Below are positions 53,429-63,785 of a stretch of DNA of 64,000 bases, in pieces; the stretch's first letter is position 1, and the number at the start of each line of letters is the position of its first letter. The stretch is from Mesorhizobium sp. SARCC-RB16n (GTDB taxonomy: Bacteria > Pseudomonadota > Alphaproteobacteria > Rhizobiales > Rhizobiaceae), in assembly GCF_008520305.1 (NCBI RefSeq), contig NZ_ML703306.1, positions 62,001-126,000 on the forward strand. Direction: 5' to 3'. Below the pieces are notes generated by a model. It worked only from the letters and a program-made list of their open reading frames with translations, did no database searches and was not told the origin of the DNA. The translations under genes and the position numbers were made by a program.

Positions 53429-53760
53429 CGTCGTCCACGGGCGGAGCAGGAGCGAAGCGACGTCGCGGCGACCCGAGGATCCATGCCGCGACCTCCAAGC
53501 GCTTCTACGGTGCAGAACGTGGGAGACTCTTAACTACAGCATGTCGCGGCGAATAGGATTCGCCCGACCTGCTGTAAGCTTCTGATTTTATGCATGTCGT
53601 TGTCCCGGAACCGAGGACACTTCCGGGCGAGATGCATTAGAGATGGCGAACCTGGCGCTGGCTATTCTCGAAGGCCGCGGTCTTTGATCCAAGTCACGGC
53701 ATGGATCCTCGGGTCTGCGCCGCGTCGCTGCGCTCCTTGCTCCGCCCGTGGGAGACGAGG
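53429..53760. repeat. Long imperfect inverted repeat enclosing a palindromic element
   Basis: The left arm (53429-53491) and the right arm (53695-53760) are about 60 bp and mostly complementary, sharing GGCATGGATCCTCGGGT and GCTCCGCCCGTG. The enclosed 203 bp holds a second palindrome (53586-53641). Confidence 0.75.
53586..53641. repeat. Palindromic intergenic element (ATGCATGTCG type), copy 2
   Basis: Reverse-complementing this element gives TAATGCATCTCGCCCGGAAG and so on, which aligns with copy 1 at 39461-39516 with only a few mismatches. Its inner CCCGGAA/TTCCGGG arms form a hairpin. Confidence 0.8.
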
Positions 53761-53782
53761 CGCAGGGGCCGCGGACCGCTCC

Positions 53783-54589
53783 TCACCCCCAGATCATCAG
53801 CGCCACCAGCCCGACGATGCCCACCACCAGCCGCCACCAGCCGAACAGCGAGTAGCCGTTGCGCGAGACGTAATCGAGCAGGAAGCGCACCACGAACAGC
53901 GCCGTGACGAAGGCGGCGACGAAGCCGATGGCGATGATCGGCAGGTCGGCCGAGGTCAGCACGTTGCGGTTCTTGAACAGGTCGAAGGCGAAGGCGCCGA
54001 CCATGGTCGGGATGGCAAGGAAGAAGGAAAATTCCGCCGCCGCCCGCTTGTCGACGCCCAGCAGCAGCGCGCCGACGATGGTCGAGCCCGAGCGCGACGT
54101 GCCGGGGATCAGCGACAGGCACTGGAACAGCCCGATCTGCAGGTAAAGCCTGGTCGGAAAGCGCTCGACGTCGCGATAGACGGGCTTGAGGTTCATGCGG
54201 TCGACCACCAGCAGCACCACGCCGCCGATGATCAGCATGATGCAGATCAGTCGTGGCGATTCGAACAGCACCGTCTTGATGAAGTCGTGCGCCAGTGCGC
54301 CGATGATCGCCGCCGGCAGGAAGGCGATGAGGATGCCGATGACGAAATGCCGCGTCAGCCGGTCATGCGGCAGGTCGAGCAGCATTTGCCACAAGCGGCG
54401 GAAATAGACGCTGAGGATCGCCAGGATGGCGCCGAGCTGGATCAGGATCTCGAAGGCCTTGCCGGTCGACTGGAAGCCGAGGAAATGGCCGGCGAGCAGG
54501 ATATGGCCGGTCGAGGACACCGGGATGAATTCGGTCAACCCCTCCAGCAGACCGAGCAGCAGGGCTTCGACGATGGTCTGGCTTTCCAT
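53783..54589 (-). CDS. uppP: Undecaprenyl-diphosphatase (BacA/UppP)
   Basis: This 268-residue membrane enzyme recycles undecaprenyl pyrophosphate for cell-wall synthesis and confers bacitracin tolerance. Motifs are [19 protein letters not shown] and [20 protein letters not shown], with about eight helices. GAGGT precedes the ATG. It is transcribed alone and converges on the repeat gap and yraN. Confidence 0.95.
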   Translation of the reverse strand: MESQTIVEALLLGLLEGLTEFIPVSSTGHILLAGHFLGFQSTGKAFEILIQLGAILAILSVYFRRLWQMLLDLPHDRLTRHFVIGILIAFLPAAIIGALAHDFIKTVLFESPRLICIMLIIGGVVLLVVDRMNLKPVYRDVERFPTRLYLQIGLFQCLSLIPGTSRSGSTIVGALLLGVDKRAAAEFSFFLAIPTMVGAFAFDLFKNRNVLTSADLPIIAIGFVAAFVTALFVVRFLLDYVSRNGYSLFGWWRLVVGIVGLVALMIWG

Positions 54590-54725
54590 TTCTACCTCGG
54601 CATTGGCGTGACGGCTAACGGAATGGCTTGCTTGTCATGGCGCCGAAGTCCCCCTATAGGTCGCAACACCTCTGACGGCCCGCAACGGGGCGGCCAAGAC
54701 TTACCGGTGCGTCCGGCGATTCGCC

Positions 54726-54796
54726 AGTGTGGCAATCCGGAATTCGCCTCACCTGGGACGAGCGCGATGCGCGAATTCCGGATTCTGAACCACACT
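54726..54796. repeat. Interrupted inverted repeat before the glutathione transferase gene
   Basis: AATCCGGAATTCG (54734-54746) and CGAATTCCGGATT (54772-54784) are perfect 13-base arms around a 25-base centre. Outer arms AGTGTGG (54726-54732) and CCACACT (54790-54796) extend the stem. It ends 24 bases before the start codon at 54821. Confidence 0.75.
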
Positions 54797-54820
54797 AGTG
54801 CGCTTTATCATCGCGGAACC

Positions 54821-55513
54821 ATGCTGACGCTTTTCCACCATCCCATGTTCGCCACCTGCCGCTTCGTCCGCCTCGCCTTTGGCGAGTATGGCGAGGAGCT
54901 GGCGCTGATCGAGGAAAAGCCGTGGACGCGGCGCAAGGAGTTTCTGGCGCTGAACCCGGCCGGCACGCTGCCGATCCTGCTGGCCGAGGGCGACGTGCCG
55001 ATCATCGGTGCGACGGTCATCTCGGAATATCTCGACGAGACGCGCGGTGTGCTCAAGCGCGACAAGCGGCTGTTCGCCGAGGACCCGATGCAGCGGGCCG
55101 AAATCCGCCGGCTGATCGACTGGTATCTCAACAAGGCCGAAAGCGAAGTGACGCGACATCTGGTGCGCGAACGCGTGCTGAAGCCGGTGATGCCGGAAAC
55201 GGCGGGCGGCGGCTCGCCCGATTCGGGCGCCATCCGCGCCGCGCGCGCCAATATCCGCCAGCACATGAAATACACCAATTGGCTGGCCGGCACCCGTCAC
55301 TGGCTGGCCGGCGGCAGGGTCACCTATGCCGATCTGGCGGCCGCCGCGACGCTGTCGGTGCTCGACTATCTCGGCGAGATCGACTGGCGCGAACACCCCG
55401 CCGCGCGCGAATGGTACACGCGGGTGAAGTCGCGCCCCTCGTTCCGGCCGCTCCTGACCGACCGCGTGCGCGGCCTGTCGCCGGTGTCGCACTATGCGGA
55501 CCTCGACTTCTGA
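54821..55513 (+). CDS. Glutathione S-transferase family protein
   Basis: The 230-residue protein has an N-terminal thioredoxin-like domain ([21 protein letters not shown], then [32 protein letters not shown]) and a helical C-terminal domain ([25 protein letters not shown]). Its stop lies 20 bases inside queG. The substrate is unknown. The position upstream of queG recurs in Rhizobiales as far as I recall. Confidence 0.9.
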   Translation: MLTLFHHPMFATCRFVRLAFGEYGEELALIEEKPWTRRKEFLALNPAGTLPILLAEGDVPIIGATVISEYLDETRGVLKRDKRLFAEDPMQRAEIRRLIDWYLNKAESEVTRHLVRERVLKPVMPETAGGGSPDSGAIRAARANIRQHMKYTNWLAGTRHWLAGGRVTYADLAAAATLSVLDYLGEIDWREHPAAREWYTRVKSRPSFRPLLTDRVRGLSPVSHYADLDF

Positions 55514-56648
55514 CGCGGCAAAACTGCGTGCGCTGATCGACGCGGAGGCGCGGCGCGCCGGCTTCGATGCCGTCGCCGTAACCACTCCCGATGCCATCCC
55601 GCTGGCGCCGGCACGGTTGGCCGAATTCGTCGCCGACGGTTTTCATGGCTCCATGGACTGGATCGCCGAAACGATTGCGCGCCGCAGCGAGCCTTCCACG
55701 CTTTGGCTCGACGTGCGCTCGATCATCGTGCTGGCGATGAATTATGGACCTGACCATGATCCGCGCAACCTGTTGTCGAAGCGCGACCGTGGCGCGATCT
55801 CGGTCTACGCGAAAAACCGCGACTATCACGAGGTGATGAAGGGCCGGCTGAAGGAGATCGCCGGCAAGATCGTCGCGCGCGCAGGCGGCGACGTGAAGGT
55901 CTTTGTCGACACCGCGCCCGTCATGGAAAAACCCCTGGCGGAAGCAGCAGGGCTGGGCTGGCAAGGCAAGCACACCAATCTGGTCAGCCGCGAGCACGGC
56001 TCCTGGCTGTTCCTCGGCACCATCTTCACCACGGCCGAACTGGCGCCTGACCGGGCCGAGATCGACCATTGCGGCTCCTGCCGCGCCTGCCTCGACGCCT
56101 GTCCGACCGACGCGTTCCCCGCGCCCTATAGGCTCGATGCGCGGCGCTGCATCTCCTATCTCACCATCGAGAACAAGGGGCCGATCCCGCATGAATTCCG
56201 CGAGGCGATCGGCAACCGCATCTATGGCTGCGACGATTGTCTTGCGGCGTGCCCGTGGAACAAGTTCGCCAGCGCGGCTTCAGAGGCCAAGCTCGCCGCC
56301 CGCGACGATTTGCGCGAGCCTGCGCTCGCCGACCTTCTGGCCCTCGATGACGCGGCCTTCCGCAGCTTGTTCTCCGGTTCGCCGATCAAGCGCATCGGCC
56401 GCGACCGCTTTATCCGCAACGTGCTGATCGCCGGCGGCAATTCTGGCGACGCCGCGCTTGCCGCTATCGTCCGGGACCTGCTCGGCGACGCCTCGCCGCT
56501 GGTACGGGGCGCGGCAATATGGGCGCTGGCGCGGCTGGTGCCGGAAACCGAATATGCCGAACGGGCCGCAAGCGGCCTGGAAACCGAGGACGACGCCGCG
56601 GTGCGCGAGGAATGGCGCCTGGCGCGGCCCAACAGGACGCATGCATGA
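55494..56648 (+). CDS. queG: Epoxyqueuosine reductase QueG
   Basis: The 384-residue cobalamin-dependent enzyme carries out the last step of queuosine tRNA modification. Two 4Fe-4S motifs are visible: [16 protein letters not shown] and [13 protein letters not shown]-terminal HEAT-like region ([17 protein letters not shown]) follows. It overlaps the GST gene by 20 bases and the downstream epimerase-like gene by four (ATGA). Confidence 0.94.
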   Translation: MRTSTSDAAKLRALIDAEARRAGFDAVAVTTPDAIPLAPARLAEFVADGFHGSMDWIAETIARRSEPSTLWLDVRSIIVLAMNYGPDHDPRNLLSKRDRGAISVYAKNRDYHEVMKGRLKEIAGKIVARAGGDVKVFVDTAPVMEKPLAEAAGLGWQGKHTNLVSREHGSWLFLGTIFTTAELAPDRAEIDHCGSCRACLDACPTDAFPAPYRLDARRCISYLTIENKGPIPHEFREAIGNRIYGCDDCLAACPWNKFASAASEAKLAARDDLREPALADLLALDDAAFRSLFSGSPIKRIGRDRFIRNVLIAGGNSGDAALAAIVRDLLGDASPLVRGAAIWALARLVPETEYAERAASGLETEDDAAVREEWRLARPNRTHA

Positions 56649-57553
56649 GCGAAAAGCGGATCTTCATCTTCGGCGCCGGCTATACGGGCAAGGCCTTTGG
56701 CCGCGCCAATACTGAAGCCGCCACGATTTTCGGCACGACACGCTCTGAAGAAAAATTCGATGTGCTACGCCAGACAGGCATCGCCCCGTTGCTGTTCGAC
56801 GGCAAGTTGACGGGCGACATCGGCGATGCGCTGGAGAAAACCACGCATCTGGTGATTTCGATCGCCCCGGAAGACGCCGGCGATCCCGTGCTGAATGCCG
56901 CCCGGGACGCGATCGCAGGGATGCCTGACCTGGAATGGATCGGCTATCTCTCGACCGTCGGCGTCTATGGCGATCATGGCGGTGCCTGGGTCGATGAAAC
57001 GGCCGTGTGCCGGCCGGTTTCGACGCGCTCGATGATGCGGGTCGAGGCCGAGCAGGCCTGGCTGAAACTCGGCCGGGAAATCCACCGGCCGGTGGCGATT
57101 CTGCGCCTGTCCGGCATTTACGGCCCGGGCCGCAACGCGCTGGTCAATCTGGAAAACGGCACGGCGAGGCGGCTGGTCAAGCCCGACCAGGTGTTCAACC
57201 GCATCCATTGCGACGACATATCAGGCGCGCTCTGGCATCTGGTCGCCGGCAATACGGGCGGCATCTTCAACGTTACCGACGACGAGCCGGCACCGCCGCA
57301 GGATGTCGTCGCCTATGCCGCTTCGCTGATGGGCGTTGTGCCGCCTCCCGAAATTCCCTTCGACACCGCCCAACTTTCGCCCATGGCACGGTCCTTCTAT
57401 GGCGAGAACAAGCGGGTCGCCAACGCGGCGCTCAAGGCGGCGGGCTATCGGTTTCGCTTTCCAAATTACCGGACCGCCTTCGACCATATGTGGGCAAGCG
57501 GCGACTGGCGCGACGGCGAGCCGCGCAGCCCGATGAAGAGCGCGAAGCGGTAG
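56645..57553 (+). CDS. NAD-dependent epimerase/dehydratase-like protein (YeeZ type)
   Basis: The 302-residue extended short-chain dehydrogenase-like protein begins with [13 protein letters not shown] (Rossmann GxGxxG). It has the [16 protein letters not shown] segment in place of the usual YxxxK site, and [19 protein letters not shown] and [14 protein letters not shown]. This matches YeeZ-like proteins of unknown substrate. The ATG overlaps queG. No strict catalytic Tyr-X3-Lys is obvious. Confidence 0.85.
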   Translation: MSEKRIFIFGAGYTGKAFGRANTEAATIFGTTRSEEKFDVLRQTGIAPLLFDGKLTGDIGDALEKTTHLVISIAPEDAGDPVLNAARDAIAGMPDLEWIGYLSTVGVYGDHGGAWVDETAVCRPVSTRSMMRVEAEQAWLKLGREIHRPVAILRLSGIYGPGRNALVNLENGTARRLVKPDQVFNRIHCDDISGALWHLVAGNTGGIFNVTDDEPAPPQDVVAYAASLMGVVPPPEIPFDTAQLSPMARSFYGENKRVANAALKAAGYRFRFPNYRTAFDHMWASGDWRDGEPRSPMKSAKR

Positions 57554-57617
57554 GACAATCGAACCGTAGCGCTCGGCGTGGTATGATTGGGCGGTTGCAG
57601 GCACGGGGGTGCTATTC

Positions 57618-58703
57618 ATGAAATCGTCGACGCGATCGCTCGGCGCCAGAAATGCGGTGTTGGCGGTGGTGCTGGTCCTGGCGGGCCTCGCGGCGCAGCC
57701 GGCAGCGGCCGAGGAACGGGCGAAAGACCTGTTCGGCGCCGAGAAGCTGCCGACCGCCACCGATCCGCAATCCTTCGGCTTCTATTCCAAGGGCTGCTTT
57801 GCCGGCGGCGTCGCCATCCCCATGGACGGCCCGACCTGGCAGGTGATGCGACCATCGCGCAACCGCCGCTGGGGTCATCCGGCGATGATCGCGCTGATCG
57901 AGAAACTGTCGCGCGATGCCGTCGCCGATGGCTGGCCGGGCCTGCTGATCGGCGACATCGCGCAGCCGCGCGGCGGCCCGATGACATCAGGCCATGCCTC
58001 TCACCAGATCGGGCTCGACGCCGACATCTGGCTGACGCCGATGCCCGACCGCCCGCTATCGATGGCTCAGCGCGAATCGATGAGCGCTACTTTGATGGTC
58101 GACGAGAAGACTCATCTGGTGAAGGACGCGTTGTGGACGCCGCAGCATACGGCGTTGCTGAAGCGCGCGGCGAGCTACCCGCAGGTCGAGCGCATCCTGG
58201 TCAATCCGGGCATCAAGAAAAAGCTCTGCGATACCGTCAAGGGTGACCGCTCCTGGCTACGCAAGATCAGGCCTTTCTGGGGCCACGACTATCATTTCCA
58301 CATGCGCATCGGCTGCCAGCCGGGCTCGCCCACCTGCAAGGCGCAAGAGGCCACGCCGGATGATGACGGCTGCGGCAAGCCGCTGTCATGGTGGTTCACG
58401 CAGGAGCCGTGGCGGCCCAACACGAACCCGGATGCGCCGAAGGCGCGTGACCTGATGACAATGGCCAGCCTGCCCAAGGAATGCCGCGCAGTGCTCGACG
58501 CGCCGGGCCCTGCCTCGGCCGAGGTTGCGACCTATCACGGCGGCGCCGAACCGGTCGCGGTGGCAGGGCCGGAACCCGAAGCGCCGTCGCTGCCCGCCAC
58601 CACGGCAAGCAGCACGGCCGGCCTGCCAAGCGCGGCGAGCGCTTTCACGGCGACGCCGGAGGTCGGCGTGCCGGTGCCGCGCCCACGGCCGCCCGCGAAA
58701 TGA
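57618..58703 (+). CDS. mepA: Penicillin-insensitive murein endopeptidase MepA
   Basis: The 361-residue protein has a signal peptide (NAVLAVVLVLAGLAAQPAAA), then the LAS-type zinc peptidase core with MTSGHASHQIGLDADIW and FWGHDYHFHMRI as the metal-binding His/Asp set. It cuts D-Ala-DAP crosslinks in peptidoglycan. The C-terminal 60 residues are Pro/Ala-rich and extend past the catalytic domain. GGGGGT precedes the ATG at 57618. Confidence 0.93.
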   Translation: MKSSTRSLGARNAVLAVVLVLAGLAAQPAAAEERAKDLFGAEKLPTATDPQSFGFYSKGCFAGGVAIPMDGPTWQVMRPSRNRRWGHPAMIALIEKLSRDAVADGWPGLLIGDIAQPRGGPMTSGHASHQIGLDADIWLTPMPDRPLSMAQRESMSATLMVDEKTHLVKDALWTPQHTALLKRAASYPQVERILVNPGIKKKLCDTVKGDRSWLRKIRPFWGHDYHFHMRIGCQPGSPTCKAQEATPDDDGCGKPLSWWFTQEPWRPNTNPDAPKARDLMTMASLPKECRAVLDAPGPASAEVATYHGGAEPVAVAGPEPEAPSLPATTASSTAGLPSAASAFTATPEVGVPVPRPRPPAK

Positions 58704-58887
58704 TTGGCGCGCGCCATCCGCAGGCTCAATCGGTTTAGCTGCCCGTTTTGATCAATGAGTGGCCGTTTGGTCGCAGAACCTCTCCCTGCGCGCCGCGGGG
58801 TTCGAAAACCGTTTCCCTTTTCAAACTCATGCGCTAGTCAACGGAAGAACGGCGAGACGCCGTCGGGGCGCCGGAACGGACGAGAAC

Positions 58888-59934
58888 ATGCCAAGCACAG
58901 GCGATGACGAGACTTTGCTGCGGTTTCCGATCCTGATCGGCGATATTGGCGGCACCAATGCGCGCTTTTCGATCGTGCTCGACGCCAATTCCGAGGCCGG
59001 CGAGCCGACCATCGTGCAGACCGCCAATTACAACACCATCGACGAGGCGATCCAGGCGGCCGTGCTCGACCGTTCCTCGGTCCGCCCCAATTCGGCGGTG
59101 CTGGCGGTGGCCGGTCCGGTCGATGGCGACGAGATCGAGCTCACCAACTGTCCCTGGGTGGTCAAGCCGAGGCAGATGTTCGCCAATCTGGGTTTGAGCG
59201 ACATCGTCGTGCTCAACGATTTCGAGGCGCAGGCGCTGGCCGTCGTGGCGCTGGGCGAAGAGCATATGGAAAAGATCGGGGGCGGCACGCCGGAGCCCAA
59301 TGCCGGACGCGTGGTGCTCGGTCCGGGAACCGGTCTCGGCGTCGCCGGGCTGGTCCACGCGCTGCATCACTGGATACCGGTGCCCGGCGAAGGCGGCCAT
59401 ATGGACATCGGGCCGCGCACGCCGCGCGATTTCGAAGTGTTCCCGCATATCGAGAAGCTCGAGGGCCGCATCTCGGGCGAACAGATCCTGTGCGGACGCG
59501 GCCTCGTCAACGTCTACCGGGCGGTGGCCAAGGCGGACGGCAAGCCGTCGCCCTTAACCACGCCGGCCGAGGTCACCGGTGCGGCGCTGGCCAAGACCGA
59601 TCCGGTAGCGCAGGAAGCGCTGGAGACTTTCGTCACCTGTCTTGGGCGCACGGCGGGTGACCTCGCATTGGTGTTCATGAGCCGCGGCGGCGTCTTCCTA
59701 ACCGGCGGCATTGCCCAAAAAATCGTGCCGGCGCTTAAGGAAGGCAATTTCCGCGCCGCCTTCGAGGACAAGGCGCCGCACAGCGCGCTGATGCGCACCA
59801 TGCCGGTCTACGTCATCACCCACCCGCTGGCCGCCCTTCTCGGCCTTGCCGCCTATGCCAGGAACCCCTCGCTGTTCGGCGTCCAGACGGCGGGCCGGCG
59901 ATGGCGCGACGAAGTTAGTCATCCCAAGGCATAG
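58888..59934 (+). CDS. glk: Glucokinase (hexokinase of the ROK-unrelated Glk family)
   Basis: This 348-residue enzyme phosphorylates glucose with ATP. Glk-family motifs are [69 protein letters not shown] and [27 protein letters not shown] lies upstream of the ATG; the longer frame to 58759 is spurious. It is followed by an ABC exporter gene after 36 bases. Confidence 0.93.
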   Translation: MPSTGDDETLLRFPILIGDIGGTNARFSIVLDANSEAGEPTIVQTANYNTIDEAIQAAVLDRSSVRPNSAVLAVAGPVDGDEIELTNCPWVVKPRQMFANLGLSDIVVLNDFEAQALAVVALGEEHMEKIGGGTPEPNAGRVVLGPGTGLGVAGLVHALHHWIPVPGEGGHMDIGPRTPRDFEVFPHIEKLEGRISGEQILCGRGLVNVYRAVAKADGKPSPLTTPAEVTGAALAKTDPVAQEALETFVTCLGRTAGDLALVFMSRGGVFLTGGIAQKIVPALKEGNFRAAFEDKAPHSALMRTMPVYVITHPLAALLGLAAYARNPSLFGVQTAGRRWRDEVSHPKA

Positions 59935-59970
59935 GCAAGCCGGCCGCTTGGCGTTAATAGGGGTGCCGAA

Positions 59971-61872
59971 TTGCCCGGCCACGGGAAGCGGAAACCGACA
60001 AAGCCCTCTGATTTGACACTTCAAACTCCAAACAAGCTGAAAGCCCGGCCCGGCGAGGTCACAGCGGTGCTGCGCCGCATTCTCGCTGAGAACAGCCATG
60101 ACTATCGCTGGACCTATGTGATGGTCATCACCTGCTCGCTGATCGTTTCGGGCACCACCGCCTTCACGGCCTGGATCATGGCCCCGATGGTCAACCAGAT
60201 CTTCTACGAACGGCGTGGCGATGCGATCGTGTGGATCTGCGCCGGCTTCATGGCGGCCTTCCTGCTGCGTGGCTTCGCCGGTTACGGCCAGGCGGTGGCG
60301 CTGGCCAAGATCGGCAACAATCTGGTGGCGCGCTACCAGAAGCGCATCTTCGATCACCTGATGAAGCTTGGCGTCGGCTTCTTCAACGACACGCGTTCGG
60401 GCCGGCTGGCGGCGCAGGTCAACGAAAACGTCGGCGGCATCCGCGACCTGCTGTCGTTGACGCTGACCTCGATCACCCGTGACGCTGTGACGCTGATCGG
60501 CCTTCTCGGCGTCATGGTCTACCAGGATCCGGTCCTGTCGCTCAGTTCGCTGCTGATCGGGCCGCCGCTGATCTGGGCCGTCGTCTACCTCACCCGTCGC
60601 GTGCGGCGCATAACCCGCGAATCCGTGCTGATCAATTCGCGGTTGATCGGCGCCGTGCAGGAAGCCACGCAAGGCATCGCCATCGTCAAGGCCTTCACCA
60701 TGGAGGACGAGTTGTCGGGGCGCATCGGCAAGCTCGCCAGCGACGCCGAACAGCGCTCCAACAAGATTGCCCGCGTCTCCGAACGGCTGGCGCCGATTTC
60801 CGATATGCTGGCCGGCCTCGCCGTCACCTCCGTCATCGCCTATTCCGGTTACCGGGCGCTCGTTCTCGGGCAGCCGCCGGGCGCGGTCTTTTCCTTCATC
60901 ACCGCGCTGATCCTGGCCTATGACCCGGCGCGGCGCCTGGCGCGCATGCAGGTCGGCATGGAGCGGGCGCTGGTCAATGCACGCATGATCTACGAACTGC
61001 TCGACCTCGAGCCGAAGCAGGGCGACGCCCCGGATGCCACGCAGGCGCATTTCACCACCGGCGAAGTGCGCTTCGACAACGTATCCTTCCGATATGTCGA
61101 GGAGGCGCCGGTCCTGCAGGGTCTGAGCTTTGTCGCCGCCGCCGGTAAGATGACCGCCGTCATCGGCGCATCCGGCGCCGGCAAGACGACGCTGGTTGCG
61201 CTGCTGCAGCGCTTCTATGACGTCGAGAGCGGCACGATCACGATCGACGGCCAGGATATCTCGAAGGTCACCAAACAGTCGCTGCGCGGCTCGATCGCCT
61301 ATGTCTCGCAGGCCCCCTATTTGTTCGAAGGCACCATCCGCGACAACATCCGCTATGGCCGCCCCTCGGCCACCGATGCCGAGATCGAACAGGCCGCGCG
61401 ACTGGCCGCGGCCGACGAATTCATCCGCCAGCAACCGCAAGGCTATGACACGCCGGTCGGCGAGAATGGCGCCACGCTTTCCGGCGGCCAGCGCCAGCGC
61501 GTATCGATCGCCCGCGCCATCGTGCGCCAGGCGCCGATCCTGCTGCTCGACGAGGCGACCTCGGCGCTCGACAACGAGGCCGAAGCCCGGGTCCAGCAGG
61601 CGCTCACCAAGGTCATGGAAGGGCGCACCACCATCGTCATCGCGCACCGCCTGTCGACCGTGGTCAATGCCGACCACATCATCGTGCTGGAACAGGGCCA
61701 TCTGGTCGAAGAGGGTACGCACGCCTCGCTGATGGCCGACCCGCACAGCGTCTATGCCCGTTTCCACCGGATACAGGGCGTCAAGGGCCTGGGGCTTGTC
61801 GACGACAGCGCACCGGCCGAGACTTCGGTTCAGGAATTAGAGACCCAGAACATCGCCGGGAGCACGGCATGA
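59971..61872 (+). CDS. ABC exporter, fused membrane and ATPase domains (MsbA-like)
   Basis: The 633-residue half-transporter has about six helices in residues 45-320 and an ATPase domain in 350-590 with Walker [14 protein letters not shown], signature [15 protein letters not shown] and Walker [13 protein letters not shown]. This is the layout of MsbA-type lipid or peptide flippases. It starts with TTG at 59971 (AGGGG upstream). Its stop overlaps dapB by four bases. Substrate unknown; a lipid is likely by similarity. Confidence 0.92.
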   Translation: MPGHGKRKPTKPSDLTLQTPNKLKARPGEVTAVLRRILAENSHDYRWTYVMVITCSLIVSGTTAFTAWIMAPMVNQIFYERRGDAIVWICAGFMAAFLLRGFAGYGQAVALAKIGNNLVARYQKRIFDHLMKLGVGFFNDTRSGRLAAQVNENVGGIRDLLSLTLTSITRDAVTLIGLLGVMVYQDPVLSLSSLLIGPPLIWAVVYLTRRVRRITRESVLINSRLIGAVQEATQGIAIVKAFTMEDELSGRIGKLASDAEQRSNKIARVSERLAPISDMLAGLAVTSVIAYSGYRALVLGQPPGAVFSFITALILAYDPARRLARMQVGMERALVNARMIYELLDLEPKQGDAPDATQAHFTTGEVRFDNVSFRYVEEAPVLQGLSFVAAAGKMTAVIGASGAGKTTLVALLQRFYDVESGTITIDGQDISKVTKQSLRGSIAYVSQAPYLFEGTIRDNIRYGRPSATDAEIEQAARLAAADEFIRQQPQGYDTPVGENGATLSGGQRQRVSIARAIVRQAPILLLDEATSALDNEAEARVQQALTKVMEGRTTIVIAHRLSTVVNADHIIVLEQGHLVEEGTHASLMADPHSVYARFHRIQGVKGLGLVDDSAPAETSVQELETQNIAGSTA

Positions 61873-62714
61873 GCGAAACATCGGCAACATCAGGCAAGCC
61901 GGACAGCGACATGGGCCTTGTGGTGGTGGGCGCGGCCGGCCGGATGGGCCAGACGCTGATCCGCGCCATCCACGCCATGCCGGGCGCCCGCGTCATCGGC
62001 GCGGTCGAGCGTGCGGATTCGCCTCACCTGGGCAAGGACGCCGGCGAACTGGCCGGCGTCGGCCGCATCGACGTTCCGATCGGCGGCGATCCGCTGCCGG
62101 TTTTCGCCAGGGCCGATGGCGTGCTCGATTTCACCACCCCGGCCTCATCAGTCGAATTCGCCGGCTACGCGGCGCAGGCGCGCATCGTCCATGTCATCGG
62201 CACGACCGGCTGTTCGGCCGACGACAATGCGAAAATCGCTGCTGCCGCGCGCCACGCGACCATCGTCAAGTCGGGCAATATGAGCCTCGGCGTCAATCTG
62301 CTGGCGGTGCTGGTCGAGCAGGCGGCGCGTGCGCTTGATGCCGATGATTTCGACATCGAGATCCTCGAAATGCATCACAGGCACAAGGTCGACGCGCCTT
62401 CGGGCACGGCGCTTCTGCTCGGCGAAGCTGCCGCCGCCGGGCGCGGCATCGCACTGGCCGGCAATGACGTGCGTTCACGCGACGGCCACACGGGTGTGCG
62501 ACAAACCGGCTCGATCGGCTTCGCCACGCTGCGCGGCGGCTCGGTGGTCGGCGACCACAGCGTGATCCTGGCCGGCACCGGCGAGCGCATCACTCTGTCC
62601 CACCATGCCGAGGACCGCGCCATCTTCGCCCGTGGCGCCGTCAAGGCCGCGCTGTGGGCGCGGGACAAGAAGCCGGGACTCTATTCGATGCGGGACGTGC
62701 TCGGGCTCAGCTGA
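61869..62714 (+). CDS. dapB: 4-hydroxy-tetrahydrodipicolinate reductase
   Basis: The 281-residue enzyme catalyses the second step of the DAP-lysine pathway. It has the dinucleotide motif [49 protein letters not shown] and the catalytic [20 protein letters not shown]. Its ATG overlaps the stop of the ABC exporter gene. gpmA follows after an RPE-like repeat. Confidence 0.96.
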   Translation: MSETSATSGKPDSDMGLVVVGAAGRMGQTLIRAIHAMPGARVIGAVERADSPHLGKDAGELAGVGRIDVPIGGDPLPVFARADGVLDFTTPASSVEFAGYAAQARIVHVIGTTGCSADDNAKIAAAARHATIVKSGNMSLGVNLLAVLVEQAARALDADDFDIEILEMHHRHKVDAPSGTALLLGEAAAAGRGIALAGNDVRSRDGHTGVRQTGSIGFATLRGGSVVGDHSVILAGTGERITLSHHAEDRAIFARGAVKAALWARDKKPGLYSMRDVLGLS

Positions 62715-62747
62715 GAACGTCGAACCCCACAAACCTGTTTTAACGCA

Positions 62748-62791
62748 ATTCCGGACGGAAAACCGCTTCACACTTTTCTGGAATTGCTCTC
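62748..62791. repeat. Rhizobial palindromic element (RPE-like), copy 2
   Basis: It contains the ACCGCTTCACACTTTT core found in copy 1 (5704-5748), flanked by arms CGCAATTCCGG and TCTGGAATTGC that are partly degenerate. It lies just upstream of the gpmA start. Confidence 0.75.
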
Positions 62792-62804
62792 GAAGGGAGC
62801 AAAA

Positions 62805-63425
62805 ATGTCGAGAACCCTCGTGCTCGTGCGCCATGGCCAGAGCGAATGGAACCTGAAGAATCTGTTCACCGGTTGGCGCGACGTCGACCTGACCGAACAG
62901 GGCCACGCCGAGGCCAAGGCCGCCGGGCAAAAGCTCAAGGCGCGCGGCCTGAAGTTCGACATCGCCTTCACCTCGGCGCTGGTCCGGGCGCAGAAGACCT
63001 GCCAGCACATTCTCGACGCCGTCGGGCAGAGCGACCTGAAGACCATTCGCGATCAGGCGCTGAACGAGCGCGACTATGGCGACCTCTCCGGCCTCAACAA
63101 GGACGACGCGCGCCAGAAATGGGGCGAGGAGCAAGTGCATGTCTGGCGCCGCTCCTACGACGTGCCGCCGCCCGCCGGCGAAAGCCTGAAGGACACCGGC
63201 GCCCGCGTCTGGCCCTACTACCTGCACGATCTGCAGCCGCACGTGCTGCGCGGCGGCACCGTGCTGGTCGCCGCCCACGGCAATTCGCTGCGCGCGCTGA
63301 TCATGGCGCTGGACGGCAAGTCGGGCGAGGAGATCGTCAAGCTGGAGCTCGGCACCGGCGTGCCTGTGATCTACCAGCTCAATGCCGATTCGACCGTGGC
63401 GTCGAAGGAAGTGCTGGAAGGCTGA
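62805..63425 (+). CDS. gpmA: 2,3-bisphosphoglycerate-dependent phosphoglycerate mutase
   Basis: The 206-residue cofactor-dependent mutase has the catalytic [27 protein letters not shown] motif, the [18 protein letters not shown] segment and a second His in [14 protein letters not shown]. It is shorter than the E. coli enzyme, as in other rhizobia. AAGGGAG precedes the ATG, downstream of an RPE-like repeat. It lies after dapB in the same direction. Confidence 0.95.
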   Translation: MSRTLVLVRHGQSEWNLKNLFTGWRDVDLTEQGHAEAKAAGQKLKARGLKFDIAFTSALVRAQKTCQHILDAVGQSDLKTIRDQALNERDYGDLSGLNKDDARQKWGEEQVHVWRRSYDVPPPAGESLKDTGARVWPYYLHDLQPHVLRGGTVLVAAHGNSLRALIMALDGKSGEEIVKLELGTGVPVIYQLNADSTVASKEVLEG

Positions 63426-63448
63426 GGGTCAGCCATTCCCGCAATTCT

Positions 63449-63616
63449 GAACGTTGGCGCCGCCCTCATTGCCCTGCCGGGCATTTCTCCCCGTAGAAGG
63501 GACGCTGGCGCCCTTTTTGCAGCGCCGGCGATTGACGAAATCGCTGATAAGAGCGCCCCTCGCCCCGTCACTATACGGGGAGAGGATGCCGACAGGCAGG
63601 TGAGGGGCGGCGCCAG
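63449..63616. repeat. Inverted pair of palindromic repeats after gpmA
   Basis: One copy (about 63449-63515) contains CCGGGCATTTCTCCCCGTAG, and the reversed copy (about 63554-63616) contains a hairpin with ACGGGGAGAGGATGCCGACAG. The second copy is nearly identical, in reverse, to the unit at 30746-30803. The hairpins may terminate gpmA. Confidence 0.75.
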
Positions 63617-63700
63617 CGCCCGAAACTGAGCCGGCGAGTGGCGGCCTTCGAAAAAAGCGCGTTGACAGCAATCGCTTGCCCGCTTATTGAGCCCGCACCA

Positions 63701-63785
63701 GCCCAGATGGCGGAATTGGTAGACGCGCACGGTTCAGGTCCGTGTTCCGCAAGGAGTGGAGGTTCGAGTCCTCTTCTGGGCACCA
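63701..63785 (+). tRNA. tRNA-Leu (anticodon CAG)
   Basis: An 85-base cloverleaf with acceptor stem GCCCAGA pairing TCTGGGC, and the CCA end encoded at 63783-63785. The anticodon stem CACGG/CCGTG encloses loop TTCAGGT, giving anticodon CAG (63735-63737), which reads CUG. The long variable arm (TTCCGCAAGGAGTGGA-type) and the GGTTCGAGTCC T-arm are those of a class II leucine tRNA. Confidence 0.96.

Larger units (their letters stand above)
53408..53782. other. Repeat-filled gap between yraN and uppP
   Basis: No gene is seen here. A long imperfect inverted repeat occupies 53429-53491 and 53695-53760 (cggcatggatcctcggg and its partner). A palindromic ATGCATGTCG-type element lies between them at 53586-53641. 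The arrangement could fold into a large stem on either transcript and act as a boundary between two convergent genes. Confidence 0.7.

Noticed and set aside
59698-61767. 689-codon minus-strand frame opposite glk and the ABC exporter
   Set aside because: It spans two genes with intact ATPase and sugar-kinase motifs and has a low-complexity, Arg/Asp/Gln-rich translation.
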